A DNA stretch of 64,000 nucleotides from Eutreptiella sp. 'Long Island Sound 2002' (lineage: Eukaryota; Euglenozoa; Euglenophyceae; Eutreptiales; Eutreptiaceae), in NCBI GenBank assembly GCA_964036045.1, contig OZ038391.1:45209621-45273620 (forward strand), read 5' to 3'. A program made the translations under genes and the position numbers. The notes beneath the pieces are model-generated. The model worked only from the letters and a program-made list of their open reading frames with translations, searched no databases and was not told where the DNA came from. Of the stretch, positions 49,742-61,500 are shown piece by piece; within the stretch, counting starts at the first letter, position 1, and the number at the start of each line of letters is the position of its first letter.

Positions 49742-52604
49742 CATTGCGGCCGGACTCACGGCTGCAGCCGCCCAGGAGGCAGCGACTGCCCGGGTCAGGG
49801 GTGAGGTGGCGGCGGCCGCCCAGGAAGCCCACCTGGCCCAGGAGGCCATTGCCCGCAAGGAGGCCTAGGTGAAAGCGCTGGAAGAGGCGCTTGCCCAGGA
49901 AAGGGCAAAGAAGGAGGCGGACGAAAGGGCCCACGCCGAAGCAACGGCCAAGGCCCAGGCGGACGCCGCCAGGAAGGACGCCATCCAGGCCGCGCGATGG
50001 AAGGTCGCTGAGGAGAGGGCCAGGACGGAGGCGGAGCTGGCAGCGCTGAAAGCGGAAAAGGCTCGGCTGCAGCAGGCCCGGGAAGCCGAGGCTGCTCACG
50101 CCCCGGAGGAGGCCGAAAGGCGAGCTGCCGCAGCCACTGCCGCCGCGATGGAGGAGGCGGAGGCCAAGCTCCAGCGCGAGACTCCCCCGGGAGGATCCCG
50201 AGTGGAGACCCTTCGAAAGCTCTTCGAAGGGGACGCCTCCTCCAAGATGACGCTGGATCTGGAGGAGATCGACACGGGCAGCAGTGGGGACAGTGGCCCC
50301 ACCGCCTACCGTCGGAGGAAGGGTAAGGGGAAGACCCCCGAGAGGTCACGGGGGCCAGCGGGCGGACACCCCCACGACTCTGACCCCTTCTTCACCGCCA
50401 GCGACTGCGATGGACGAGGCCGCCGACATCGCCGAGGAGTGGCTGGTGGAGGAGGCGGAGACGTCCCCATGGAGCCGGAGGGTGAGAGTGAGGATCTCCC
50501 TGCTCCCTACCGGAGCTCGGGATCCACCGAGTGCGAGACCGAGACGCCTAGGTGGGGCGACCTGGACGAGGAGGAAGACATGGACTTCGGTCACACGGAG
50601 AAGCCCCCATCCCGGGACCCACCGAGGCGACCCCCTGGAGGACGCCCACCAGGTGGACCCCCCGGAGGCGGACTTCCGGGAGCGGGAGGACCCCCTGGAC
50701 CGGGCGGACCCGGCGGAGGCCCTCCTGAAGGACCCCCTGTGGACCCCGACGACCCGGCAGGGAACGGTGACCCGGATGCCACCTGGCGGGGGATTGTTCA
50801 CCTCCGCAGGAGGGTCCAGTCCCTCGAGCGCGAGGTAGACACGGGCAAGGGCGAGATGATCCGCATCGCCAGGGTCGCCGCGGGCGCACAGAAGGAGCTG
50901 GACATTGCCAAGGCGGAGATGGTCAAGATTGCCAAGGTCGCCACTGCCGCCCAGAGGGAGCTGGACATCGCCAGGGGCGAGACCAGGCTGCTGAACAAGG
51001 TCATCAAAGGCCTGCAGCAGAGGTTGGACGAGCTGGAAGGCCGTGGGAGCGTCGGCAGCGACCACCCACCCCTGGAGTCTGGCTCGTCGGACGATTGCTG
51101 GGGACCTGGACCAGGTCCAGGCAGAGCCCACGCCCCCGGCGGAGCCCCCAGGAGTTGCCCCAGCGCCAGTGCCCCCTCTCTCAGCGCCCCCTCTCACCAC
51201 AGCGCGGGCTGCCGTAATGAGCGCGTGCCGCCCGGCAGTGGCAGTGAGGAGTGGCGTGATGAGTGGCTCAGGGCGGAGCACCACAACTGCCGTGCTCCAC
51301 CGCGGACACCGGTACGCCCCCGACGCCCCGTACCAGCCCAGGAGCCAATCCCAAGGGCTGGCGGACGTTATGGTGGACTCAGAGATGAGGTCCCTGGAGG
51401 GGACGTGGAGTGGGATATCGGCGGAGGCGAGGAAGACCTGGAGGAGTTTGAAATTACCCCGCCGCGTGGAGTACGACGGGAGGCCGCTGAACGCAGCCGC
51501 CGGCGCCGTGATGAGGAGGCATACATGGAAGGAGTACGGCGTGAACATCTAGGTTCAGGGTACATGGAAGAACCACAGCGTAGCCACACGGATACCGTGG
51601 AGGAGATGGAAGTGGCAGCCGTGGGAGTCCGTGGGGGACGCCGATGGGAACCTCGGTCGACCTCGCGGCCGGCGTTCATGGTCTCTAAGGCCGCGGATGC
51701 CGCCGTGTCGGAAGACCTGAAGGACATCAAGCCCCCCACGTACGATGGCAACCCCCTCAACCTCGACCGCTTCTTGGAGAAGCTGGACGATTGGGGGGTG
51801 ACCGTCACTGAAGACATGGATCCCGCAGATGCGGAGAGATATGTCTTCAAACGGTTCAGGTACCGCCTGCCGGAAGTGCTCCAAGAGCTGTACTTCGTGG
51901 TGACCAAGGAGGGGAAAATCAAGACCCTCAAGGAAGCCAAGAAGTGGCTCAACGAGCAGGAGCGGATGGACGCTCCGCAGGTCGCTGCCAAGCGGTGGAA
52001 GTCCTTCAAGCTGCAGCATGATGGTCGGGAGATCCGCCTACGAGATTGGCGGGACTTCCGGGGGCAATACACCCTCTTCTGCCGCAACGCGGAGGACTGG
52101 AATGAGGGTGACGAGCAGGCCCGCCTGCTCTCCATGCTGCCGGAAGCATGGATCAGGAGGGTCACCAAGGAGGAAGCCAAGAGGGCCAAGTCCAACCACA
52201 CGGTCAATATGATGCTCCCCAAGGAGTATCATACTAACGTGGTGGCTTGGACAAGGAAGAACGTGGCCCCGGATGTCAAACGGCACTCCCTGCTGAACGC
52301 CCTCCTCATCCCCGTCACGGGCAATTGCGAGAAGACCGCGATGTGGCGCCTTGATGAGTGTGACGTGAGCGGCCAGACCATCCGTCTGCATGCCATCACG
52401 GCGCGGATGAGCTGCGACGAGATCCTGGAGTGGGTTGGAGAGGAGGTACTCAAGGAGTACCGGAACCTCCACCACACCCGCGGGTTGAGGCCCGGCGACC
52501 GTGACGTCAACTACGTTGGCGAGGGGCCTGGCGGGGAAGCTGCCATGGACCCAGCGGGAGCCGATGGCGATGAGGCTCTTGACGACGATGAGGACGACGA
52601 TTAG
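49742..52604 (+). CDS. gag: Family A gag, C-terminal part, after the hAT insertion
   Basis: It continues the gag frame from 35594 (AAIAAGLTAAAAQEAATARV). A TAG at 49866-49868 interrupts an Ala/Glu-rich coiled coil, and the frame is then open for 911 codons. After the coiled coil come an acidic Ser-rich region, a Pro/Gly-rich hinge (PPGGRPPGGPPGGGLPGAGG), a second helical repeat (GEMIRIARVAAGAQKELDIA and KAEMVKIAKVATAAQRELDI), and the capsid-like domain from about residue 615 (KPPTYDGNPLNLDRFLEKLD, WLNEQERMDAPQVAAKRWKS). It ends in an Asp-rich tail at TAG 52602-52604. The next frame is in phase, three codons away. The TAG at 49866 is probably a CAG-to-TAG loss. Confidence 0.75.
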
Positions 52605-52613
52605 CCCGCCGAG

Positions 52614-53156
52614 ATGGCCGTTTGTGCCTTCGTGGCCAACAACCTGAACGCGGGGAGGAACCAGGGAAGCTGGAAGCCCCTGCAGAAGGGTTGGAAGAAG
52701 AAGGAGAAGAGGGACCCCCGCCGCATTGGCGACCCTGCGCTGTCCTTTGGGGAGTTCATACGAGCTCACCCTCAGGGCTGTTTCGTGTGTTATGGGAGGA
52801 ACAAAGGGTTCAACCATGACCACCGGACATGCCCCATCGACAAGGCTGACACGGAGGCCTACAGGAAGGTGCACGGGTCGAAGAAGCGTGCACCGGCGGG
52901 TATCCGGGAGACGAAGGTGGAGGTGGACAAGGACGAGCTCTCCAAGCTGATGTCGGTAGGGACCGAGTCGGCTAAGGAGATCCAGGAGATCAAGAGGTCC
53001 TGGCTTCCCAAGTCGGATGACAAGAATAAGGAGAACAAAGAGAACGACAAGAACAAGGACAAGGTCAAGAAGGGTAAGAAAGGGGGAAAGAAGAAGGGTG
53101 TCAACGAGGTTGATGCGGAGGAGAGTACCCCTACTACCACAACCGACGCCCCTTAG
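52614..53156 (+). CDS. gag: Family A nucleocapsid
   Basis: 180 codons, in phase with the gag frame upstream (separated only by TAG 52602-52604) and with protease downstream (TAG 53154-53156). It holds a zinc knuckle, CFVCYGRNKGFNHDHRTC (C-x2-C-x8-H-x4-C, longer than the usual x4 loop). After it come a helical segment and a very basic Lys/Asn/Asp tail (KENKENDKNKDKVKKGKKGG) suited to RNA binding. The second copy at the right edge has the same architecture. Confidence 0.8.
   Translation: MAVCAFVANNLNAGRNQGSWKPLQKGWKKKEKRDPRRIGDPALSFGEFIRAHPQGCFVCYGRNKGFNHDHRTCPIDKADTEAYRKVHGSKKRAPAGIRETKVEVDKDELSKLMSVGTESAKEIQEIKRSWLPKSDDKNKENKENDKNKDKVKKGKKGGKKKGVNEVDAEESTPTTTTDAP
53154..53156 (+). promoter_or_regulatory. 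Candidate UAG readthrough site, family A plus copy
   Basis: The sequence is GCC CCT TAG CGG AGC CCC TGC. The frame on both sides is coding, and the minus copy (63620-63622) has the same TAG followed by the same CGGAGCCCCTGCAGCCAA. A stop between nucleocapsid and protease in one frame is the arrangement used by murine-leukaemia-type retroviruses for readthrough. Confidence 0.5.
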
Positions 53157-54160
53157 CGGAGCCCCTGCAGCCAAGAACCCCAGCTAAGGCGGTCGCAGGA
53201 TGGTGTCGTGGGAAGCGCCACACCATCTCAGTCGGGAGACAAAAAGCACAACGGGATTGCCGCGGGCGGAAGGCCCGGTCCGGCACCCGAAACGAAAGAC
53301 AGTCGCGGTGGCAGGGTGAGGGCAAGTGACGGCACGAACCCTTGCACCCGTCCATCCTTCGCGACCAAGAATGTATTTGATGTGCTTCAAGATCTATCCG
53401 GGAGTATCGGAGGATCACCCGGACCGCAGCTGGATGCTGCAGATGGGCAGCCTGAGCCCATTATCCACGACCTGCACCAGTCGCTTGTTGAGCTTCTGGA
53501 ACGGCTGGAGATCCTGAGCTCGCACGCCGTGCGCCGTGTCGGGCGTGAGTGGCAGTTGCACCTTAAGGTCCGTGCCTTATGCGGGGAAGTGGAGAAGGTC
53601 TTCGACATGTTGGTTGACACGGGAGCTCAGGTCAGCTTGGTCAAGGCTGGCCTACTTCCGCCAGAGTGTTTGACCGACAGTCGGAAACCTGTCAGGCTGA
53701 AGGTGGCGAACGGCCAGTACATGGTGGGAGGCACGAAGGAAGCGGCCATTGGGCTGCAGTTCGTGAATCACCGTGAGCTGAGCCGCCCGGACCTCGGCAA
53801 GGAACTCCTCCTGCAAGGTCGCTTCTCCGAGGCTGAGATGGACTGGGACATGATCGTTGGGTACGACTTCATGATGGAGACGGACTCCGGCGTTCTCCCG
53901 GCCCAGGCCTCAATGACCCTGTACCAGGACGACCAGCTCTCGTGGCTTTCGTCACCTGAGCACCATGTGGAGTGCCAATGGATCCACCCGGAACGCAATC
54001 AGCTCAAAGTAGCCGCGCTGGGTACTGAGCCAACTGGGCCAGCAAACCAGGAGTACGGCGTAATGCCGGAAGTGGCGAGCGGAGTGGTTGCGGACCTGGG
54101 AGCTTCGGATCTGGCCCTGGATGCGTTCTCTTCAGGAACCTCCGCCCATCTTCGGGTTTG
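53157..54160 (+). pseudogene. pol: Family A protease region, truncated by insertion
   Basis: The frame is in phase with the nucleocapsid across TAG 53154-53156. It contains KVFDMLVDTGAQVSLVKAGL, the D-T-G-A active-site motif of retropepsins, and WDMIVGYDFMMETDSGVLPA. It is over 90% identical by eye to the N-terminus of the minus-strand pol, and stops matching at AHLRVC, where the intact copy continues with EKYWSAQNS. From 54161 the sequence is the outer end of another LTR, so the remaining frame to 54203 is not its own. Confidence 0.85.
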
Positions 54161-57106
54161 TGACGCGTTCCCGTGGGGGGCCGGCCACGGGACGCTGCGG
54201 TGACACGCACAAGTGAGCAGGCAGGCAAGGCACTACGCTCACAAGGGCATCAATACGCCTGTGTCATGTGACAAAGCGTTTCAGAATCCTTGCCACTCTG
54301 CAAAGAGGGAACGAAAGTATGTACAGCAACACATCAGGATATGTACACATGGGGTTAAGACTGGACTGGGGTAAGGGCATCAAGGGACAATAGACACTCA
54401 GTCCCAACTCATATCCCAATCCCAGGTCCGACCCTCTCAGTGGCTGATGGGGGCGGGGGCTCAAACACAACCCATGCCCTGCTCAGTCCGGACCCTGAAA
54501 CCCTGCCAATGGGAGAGGAGTCCCGCATAGCCACAGGCGAGTTCCTGGGAACCAATGGGCTCCAAGGCCAACCGACAGTGGCTCCCTATGCTCCCTTAAC
54601 GGCAGGTCCCAACTCCACTCTGCGCCAGAGATATGGCCCCGCCATTATCACCCAGGAGTTGGTAGCTGAAAATGGGCTGTTTCAGCCCAAACTGAAATTA
54701 GCTTGAAAAACTCCAAAATTGACCCCTCGTCCGGACCCGCCAGAGGTAGGGACGAGGCAACTGACCCTATGCCCTTCAAGTACGAACTCCCTGGAGCCCT
54801 CACCCAACCTGGTTCCCTCTGAGGTCCCGGCATCAGGGCAACACGGATGAGTCAAGTGGGGTCATGATGCCAAAATCACCAAAATTGGCGTCATTCCCAT
54901 GCGTGGCTCGCCCGGCCAAGGTAAGGTTAATGGCTCACAGGGTAGGAGGCAGGACCTAGGACTTATATCTGAGCGTACAACTTGGATTTAGGTCCGGGCT
55001 CCCTATGGGCTTAGAGAAATGGGGCCGCCAATTGACCACACGGAAGGGGGAAATTGGGGTCCCAAAATTGGGTCATTTTGGCTGCTTGAAATGAGCCAAA
55101 ATTCGGTGTGCTCCCAATAGTATATCTCCACGCCGGCTTGGAGATCGGATCCGCCATCCCATACGCGATCCACCGGGAGTCCAACGGAGACTCCCATGCC
55201 TTTGGCTCTCAAAGATCTCCATGCTGCTTGGCGTGGTGACGATCCCAATTGGGTCCACAAATGCAAAAATGGCAAAATTGCCCATACTCAATTTGGCCTA
55301 GCGCCTTAACGAAGGCGGCTCCGCTTCGCCCACGTGGTGTGTGGACCATGGGGACCATTACCCATAACAGCCATGTCATATATGGTCCATTGGTCCATGC
55401 GTCCGGCGTGCACGAAGGTTAGAACATGGGGCACGGCGGGCAGCGAAAGTGGAAAAATGCTCAAAATGGCCAAAATTGCACACACTCATGGTTAGGGCAA
55501 ATGAGGCACATGCCCGACTCGGACCGGAGTGTGCCATAGGATTGGTATCAAGTCACATATGTCCAACATATCTTTGGGGCGTCGCCCAACTCCTCCGGTA
55601 TTGGGAATGGCAGGGTCGCCAAGTGAGCCCATGATTTGGGATAGTCCCAAATCGCCAACATGGCGGCCACGGTATGCCAAGCTCAAGAGGAGTTATTCGC
55701 CGGGTCCAAGATATGTTGGCGACCGAAGTATGTACCCTCATAACATACTTGGGTCATGATGTCGATTGAGCGCAACGTTGAGATATACGTTCGCCACTTG
55801 ACATCATGACGAGCCAAAAATGGCAAAATTGGCACAAAGACACACAAAAGTGCATTGAAAGGTGCACAATTATATTATAATATCTTTGGCTTGGTTCGCG
55901 CAATCACCTAATCCTTCTAAACACAATGACTTGACACCAATGACCTTCGATCCCACATATGTGCTCCACTTGGGGCGCCTTGAAAGGTTACGAGCGCTGC
56001 TTCCCAAGTGGGCACATGAAAATATGGAAAATTGTAAAATACACACCTTGCTCCCAACGCATCGCTTCGGGATCACCACACAAGCTTCCCTTCACGAAGG
56101 TTAGGCTTGCAATTGACCGTAGGGAGTACGGAGAAGGGGCTTGCACAATATGAGGTCCATTGGCGGGCTTGGCTTGGAGCAATGGACCCGCCAAATGGGC
56201 ACGCAACACAACACATGGCACATACCACATATTGCCCAAAAAGGTGGCTCCCACCACGATATGTCATGCCCCTCCAAGGGCATAACTTTGTGTCAATCGC
56301 TCATAGGAACTCAAGGAGAGTTCCTATGCAACACCAACACTTGCGCGCTACACTCGAAGGTTATCTTAACGCACGCAACATCATGGCCAAAGAGTTATAA
56401 CGCAAACTCTACCCAATTGACCATGATCCATTACACTAGCGCGCACGTGTGGAGACGCAAGGCATATAATGCTTCCTAAATTACGTCGGGAGTATTGTGA
56501 ATACATCCCACGTTTCCTTATCGTCAATACTCGCAAGCAACACGAGATATGACCTTCACAAGTGGCCTCACGAATCAACTTTGTTTTGCCCATATCTTTA
56601 AGACAAATGGAGGGCAGGATAAAAGGGAAGTTGATTCGTGCATACGGAAGCACGTAGGTCCACTCGAAAGAGGTCAAATCAAGTGCGGGGATGTCGAAGT
56701 CGAAAATCTGATTTCGACATCCTGAAAAATTCGGATTAAGGTTGCGAGTATTAATTATGAAAATTGCGGAAGCATCCATGCAGTTCCTGGCGACTTTGGA
56801 GCCTTCGTCGCGGATAGCGTTAAAATTTCCATTATAAACAGTTAAACTGGCGGTTACGGTAAAGTCGCGAACCAACCGCCAGCAGTCAAAACAGTGAGTA
56901 TCGGAACGGAAGCATAAAAATTGACGGAAACAATATGAAAATAAAACCCTGTTGATTCCTGATATTCTGATACTCAAATCTCCGCTGGCGGTGCATCGGT
57001 TGCCGATGCGGGGCTTCACGGCACGGAACACGCCGTGCATGGGGTTAGTGGACCGGAGACCGGTTGTATGCCGTAACCTGGCCATGGGGTTCTGGGTACC
57101 GCTTCA
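54161..57106 (-). repeat. 3' LTR of the minus-strand family A copy (2946 bp)
   Basis: In element orientation it starts TGAAGCGGTACCCAGAACCCC (57106) and ends CCCACGGGAACGCGTCA (54161). It pairs with 31451-34445 as an inverted copy simply because the two elements lie in opposite directions. It contains the 11-nt TGAAACGCTTT at 54283-54273. A frame of 234 codons at 57085-56381 has no motif and is not called. Confidence 0.82.
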
Positions 57107-57117
57107 CCCCCCTCCTT
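57107..57117 (-). promoter_or_regulatory. Polypurine tract of family A
   Basis: In element orientation AAGGAGGGGGG directly precedes the TG of the 3' LTR. This fixes the LTR start independently of the comparison with the other copy. Confidence 0.8.
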
Positions 57118-58597
57118 AGAGCAAACCCTGGGGGGGCTCGATAACACCCACGCATGGCAGCGGGTACCCAGGACCACTTCCTGAAGGGGGGGGGGGTGTC
57201 ACATCCTCACCTCAGTAAGCCACAGTAAGATAGGTATCCCACAGTGGGATAGGTAGGCTGCTGTAACAGCTCGTAGCACATGTACAGTATCAAGTATCAA
57301 GTCCCGGGTCCTGGCGGCGATTGTTCGGCATCCAAAGGACCCGTTAACCCATACCAGGCGCACCGGGTGCCGGCTGCTACGGTCACCACCACAGTGGCAG
57401 TGGCATACACGGCCAACATAGGCGTCACACGACGGCCGAGGTGGCCCCACAAGTCGAGAGCGACCACAAAGATCCATCAGGCTACCCCAAGCTTCCCAAG
57501 GCCCGCCGACTGGGGAGAGTCCCCACGGGTCCTTCCTCGGGCGCACCATGTCCATATCCATACGACGCGAGTCCAGAGTGCCATAGTCGAACTCCTTACG
57601 AACCCCAAATCGTAAGGGAACTCCTCCTGAAGGGATCGGGCATCAAGGCCGTCTTTTCCCTCGCCCTACTACCACGAAGCGTGGCCATACATGAGGGAGT
57701 CCTCATGCAGTGTGGGCGGGGGCGTCGACTCCTCAAACCACCAGTTTCCCAGGCAGACTGACCGAGGTCAGGAGCACCGGAGGCCGCCATCCGAATGCAA
57801 GTGCGTCTGCAAATCGGTAGGCTCACACTGGGACTGACAGTGGCGGACCGCTGGGAGTGTAGTCAGGCAACTGGGCTTCCCGCCTGGCGCCATCAGGATC
57901 TCCACATACACAGCGAATAGGGCAACACGGTATCACGGGCACTCAAACAGTAGAATCTGTAATCAAGTACTGGTCCAGGCTGGACCAGGCTGTAAGGATA
58001 TGTACACGGCGACTCAAGGCGCCTCTGTATCCCGATTCGTGGTGAAAAACAGTCCATCCCTCAGCGATGGGCTGATGACACTTAACATACAGATGCACAT
58101 ATCCTGGAGGGCAGAAAAACAAGCAATAATCTGGGTAAAGAGGCGTGTAAACACACTCAGAACAGAGTGCCAAACCACGCCACGGTCAGGATAAGGCAAA
58201 TGCAGGAGGATGGACAGGATAACGCCTGAGTTCAGGCATATATAGTCTCGAGACACACGTCGACTGGTCTGGATTCCGCAAATGCCATGGAACCAGACCA
58301 CACACTCAAAATTCGCAATGCCGATGACAGCGGCATCCGTTGCGCAACGTCGTATGGGCTTCAAGGCCCCAAGAGCTCAAAATTATGAAGGTCAGTCGCC
58401 CTACCTGGTTTCCCAAGGATTCAGCAGGGGGGGGAGTGACGAGTAAAAGAAGAGAGGGGCCATCCTCCTCTGGATTCAGCAGGGGGGGGTATATGGCCAC
58501 TCTGTCACCGAAAGATGGAAGAGAGCAAGCAAGTAAGGGACGATTCGTCGGCCTCACAAGCGCTCATAACACATCAGGGGAGAGCTCAGGGCGCTGA
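57118..58597 (-). other. Family A 3' untranslated region
   Basis: No long coding frame is seen. A 17-bp direct repeat, GGATTCAGCAGGGGGGG, occurs near 58419 and 58472. GGTACCC-containing inverted repeats near 57090 and 57162 (CTGGGTACCGCT and AGCGGGTACCCAG) span the polypurine tract and could form a stem. Confidence 0.5.
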
Positions 58598-61500
58598 TCA
58601 GGCACCCCTGGCTGCAATCGCCCGGGTGAGTGCTGCCAAGTCCGACACGTGGATCTTGGTCTTGTGCTTGCGGATGTACTCCATGAAGGGAGTATTGACC
58701 CGCGGCACAAACGAGGAGACGGGTTCCCAGGTGTCGTGGGACGGCCCATAGCCTCGCCAACGAACCTTGAACTCCAGACCTCCGGGTGCCGAGGCCTTCG
58801 GACGCTGACCCAGGATCTTCTCGACAGTATAGTCGTCCTGCTCAGCATAGTCGTCGTCCGAATCGGCCTCATGTTTGGCGTAGTCCAGGGACACATGTCG
58901 GCCACGGAGGTCGGGTTCCCGCACACGGAGTTGACTCTCGTGGCGCTCCCGGAACTGTCCGTGACCCACCTTGATGCGGTAGGTGTCCTCACCAATCCTG
59001 CGGACCACCTCGCCGGGTGTGAACCAGGTCTTGGTGCGGTGGGTGCCCATAGGGCGGGGTCTGATCACCCACACCGGGTCTCCCACCCTGAACTTCTGCG
59101 CTGTCGAGCTCGGGGCGGACTTCTGACGCTCAGCATGCTCCTTCTCAAGCTGCTGGCGGATGTCCCGCGCCGTTTGCTCTTGCCGCGCGAAGAACTCCTT
59201 GGCATCCATAGCCATGCCATCACCAGACAAGGGAAGTCCCCTACCCAGGGGGTCCCTGCCAAACAGAATATGGTGAGGGGACAAACCGCCCGGAGTGGGG
59301 GTGTCATGATGGGCCTTCAGAGCAGGCCACATCTCCTCGAACCAGTTCCGCCGTGGATTGGTGATGTGGATCTTGCGCAGCTTCTCGAACAGCTGCCGTC
59401 CAGCCACTTCAGCACGGCCGTTAGACCGGCTGAGATAGGCGACGCTCTTGGCATGACGTATCCCCATGAGGGAACACATAGCCTTGAACCAGCCACCAGT
59501 AAACTGGGGCCCTCGGTCACTGCAAATGGTGCGGGGGATGTCAAAGACGGTCAGCCAATGACGAATCATCATGACTGCCACTTCCTTGGCAAGCAACCCC
59601 TTTTTGCGTGCCGGAACGGCTACAACGTAGCCGCTGTGGCGGTCCACACAGAGAACCACACAGTCAAAGGTCTCCTTGCCAATGTGTACTTCGGGCATGG
59701 AGAAGACGTCCATGGCCACGCTCTCCATGGGCTGGTCAGGAACCGGGGTCCATTGGGGTTCCCCCTTGACGTTCCGGTTATCGGGATTGCAGGCCTGACA
59801 GACCGAACAACCCTTCCTGACCTTCTTGATGGCGGTGTAGAGAACGATATGGTCGATCTCGAACCGACGCTGCATGTCAAGAGCCTGCTTCTTGACCCCT
59901 GGGTGCAGCATGTGGTGGTGCCAAGCTTCACACAGCTCGAGCACCCGGGACTCTGGGACTAGCAACTTACCATTCCGGTAGAGCTTGCCATCTTCCTCAG
60001 TCAGCCCCTTTGGCCACTTCTGCCCGTCGTCAGGGTCAGTCACAGCCCTATACTCGGCCGCAAAGGCCTCAGACTTGGCGTAATCGTCGGTCCAGTCGTC
60101 CTGGAGGCAAGACTCTGGGAAGAGGTGCTTGTCGGACTCCACTCCCACAGGGGGTGCCGGACCGGGCCTTCCGCCCGCGGCACCCACAGGGGCGAGTACA
60201 CTGACCGCTCTGCTCACCCTCGAAGCGAGGGGGGCATCTGCGGCCATGACGACGAAGCATTTGGCACCCTCCTCCTCCATCAGGCGCTCCATTTCAATGA
60301 TCTTCTTGGCTTCAGCGGTCTCAGCCTCATCGCCATGGGCAGAGATATCCTGCATGCCCTTGCTGGCGGGATAGGCCCACCTACTGAGACAGTCCGCCAC
60401 GGTGTTATCCTTTCCAGGAATATAAACAACCGTAAGGTCGAACTTGGCCAAGGTCTCGTGCCATCTTGCCCGTCGGGAGGCGGGACCTGAGGGGGTGTCC
60501 ACGTGCTCCTTGTGCCACGACTGCAGACTCTGATGGTCGGTGCAGACGGTGACGGGATGGAGGGCTATGTACCCAGCCCATTTCCTGAGAGCCATGACGA
60601 TGGCATACGCCTCCTTTTCACGGGGCGTCCACGTCCGTCTCTGGCCTTCCGCCAGGACTCGGCTCCAGAAGGCCACGGGCACGTGCCTCCCATCGTCAAG
60701 CACTTGCTCCGACACAGCCCCAATGGCGTAGTCGGAAGCGTCGGTGCGCAGGACGAACCCTCGGTCGGGATCCACGAGGTGCAGACCCACTGCGGATAGC
60801 AGCGCCTGCTTCATCCCCTCAAAGGCCCGGTCAGACTCTTCAGTCCAGACCAGAGCCTTCTTGGACCCCTTCTTGGTCTCCTCTCGGTTGCCCTTGAGCA
60901 TGGTCGTCATGGGGGCTGCATACTCGGCATACATTTTGATATACCCCGAGTAGTAATTGCAGAACCCCAAGTACGCCCGTAGCTCAGAGACCGTCTTGGG
61001 CTTTTCCCAGTGCTCAATCGCAGCCACCTTGCCAGGTATGGGCTTTCGCTGCCCGTTCCCGACTACGTGGCCAGCGAAGACCACCTCGCTTACCGCAATG
61101 GTGGCCTTGTCACTGCTGCCCGTGAGTTTGTGCCGGACCAGAAGGTCCAGCACTCGAGTGACGTCCCTCTCGTGTGCCTCCAGGAGCTCCTCGTAGCTCA
61201 TGCTGGGGTCCCCGGACGCGATGATCACGTCGTCCACGAAGGGGTCCGCACAGTCGCGCACCGGCTCAAGCAGGTTCTCCAGCATCCGCTGAAAAGCCGC
61301 ATTGCCGTTGGTAACGCCCATGGGCATCACCTTCCACTGGAGAGGTCCAAGTGGGGTGCTCATGGCTGTGCAGGCACGGGACTCCTCGGCGAGAGGCATC
61401 TGATGATAACCATGTTTCAGGTCAATCACCGTGAAGATCCTCCGCCGGTGTTGTTTTTGCAGCATATCCTCAATGAGGGGCAGCGTATAGCTGTCGTGCT

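Larger units (their letters stand above)
31451..54160 (+). mobile_element. Family A element, plus-strand copy (5' LTR to protease), interrupted and truncated
   Basis: The 5' LTR is 31451-34445, the leader starts at 34446, and gag runs from 34807 (or earlier). Gag is split by the hAT at 35595-49733 and resumes at 49742, followed by nucleocapsid (52605-53156) and protease (53157-54160). At 54161 the coding frame meets the outer end of the 3' LTR of a second family A copy on the minus strand. The rest of this element's pol and its 3' LTR should lie beyond that insertion, outside the window. The copy itself sits in family C coding sequence. Confidence 0.8.

Noticed and set aside
56381-57085. A 234-codon minus-strand frame inside LTR A
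   Set aside because: No motif, not conserved in the other LTR copy, and composition resembles translated non-coding DNA.
31451-57106. Inverted 3-kb repeats as terminal inverted repeats of one giant DNA transposon
   Set aside because: Each repeat is in the LTR position and orientation of its own family A coding region, has TG/CA ends, and the right one is preceded by a polypurine tract. Two LTR elements in opposite orientation explain everything.
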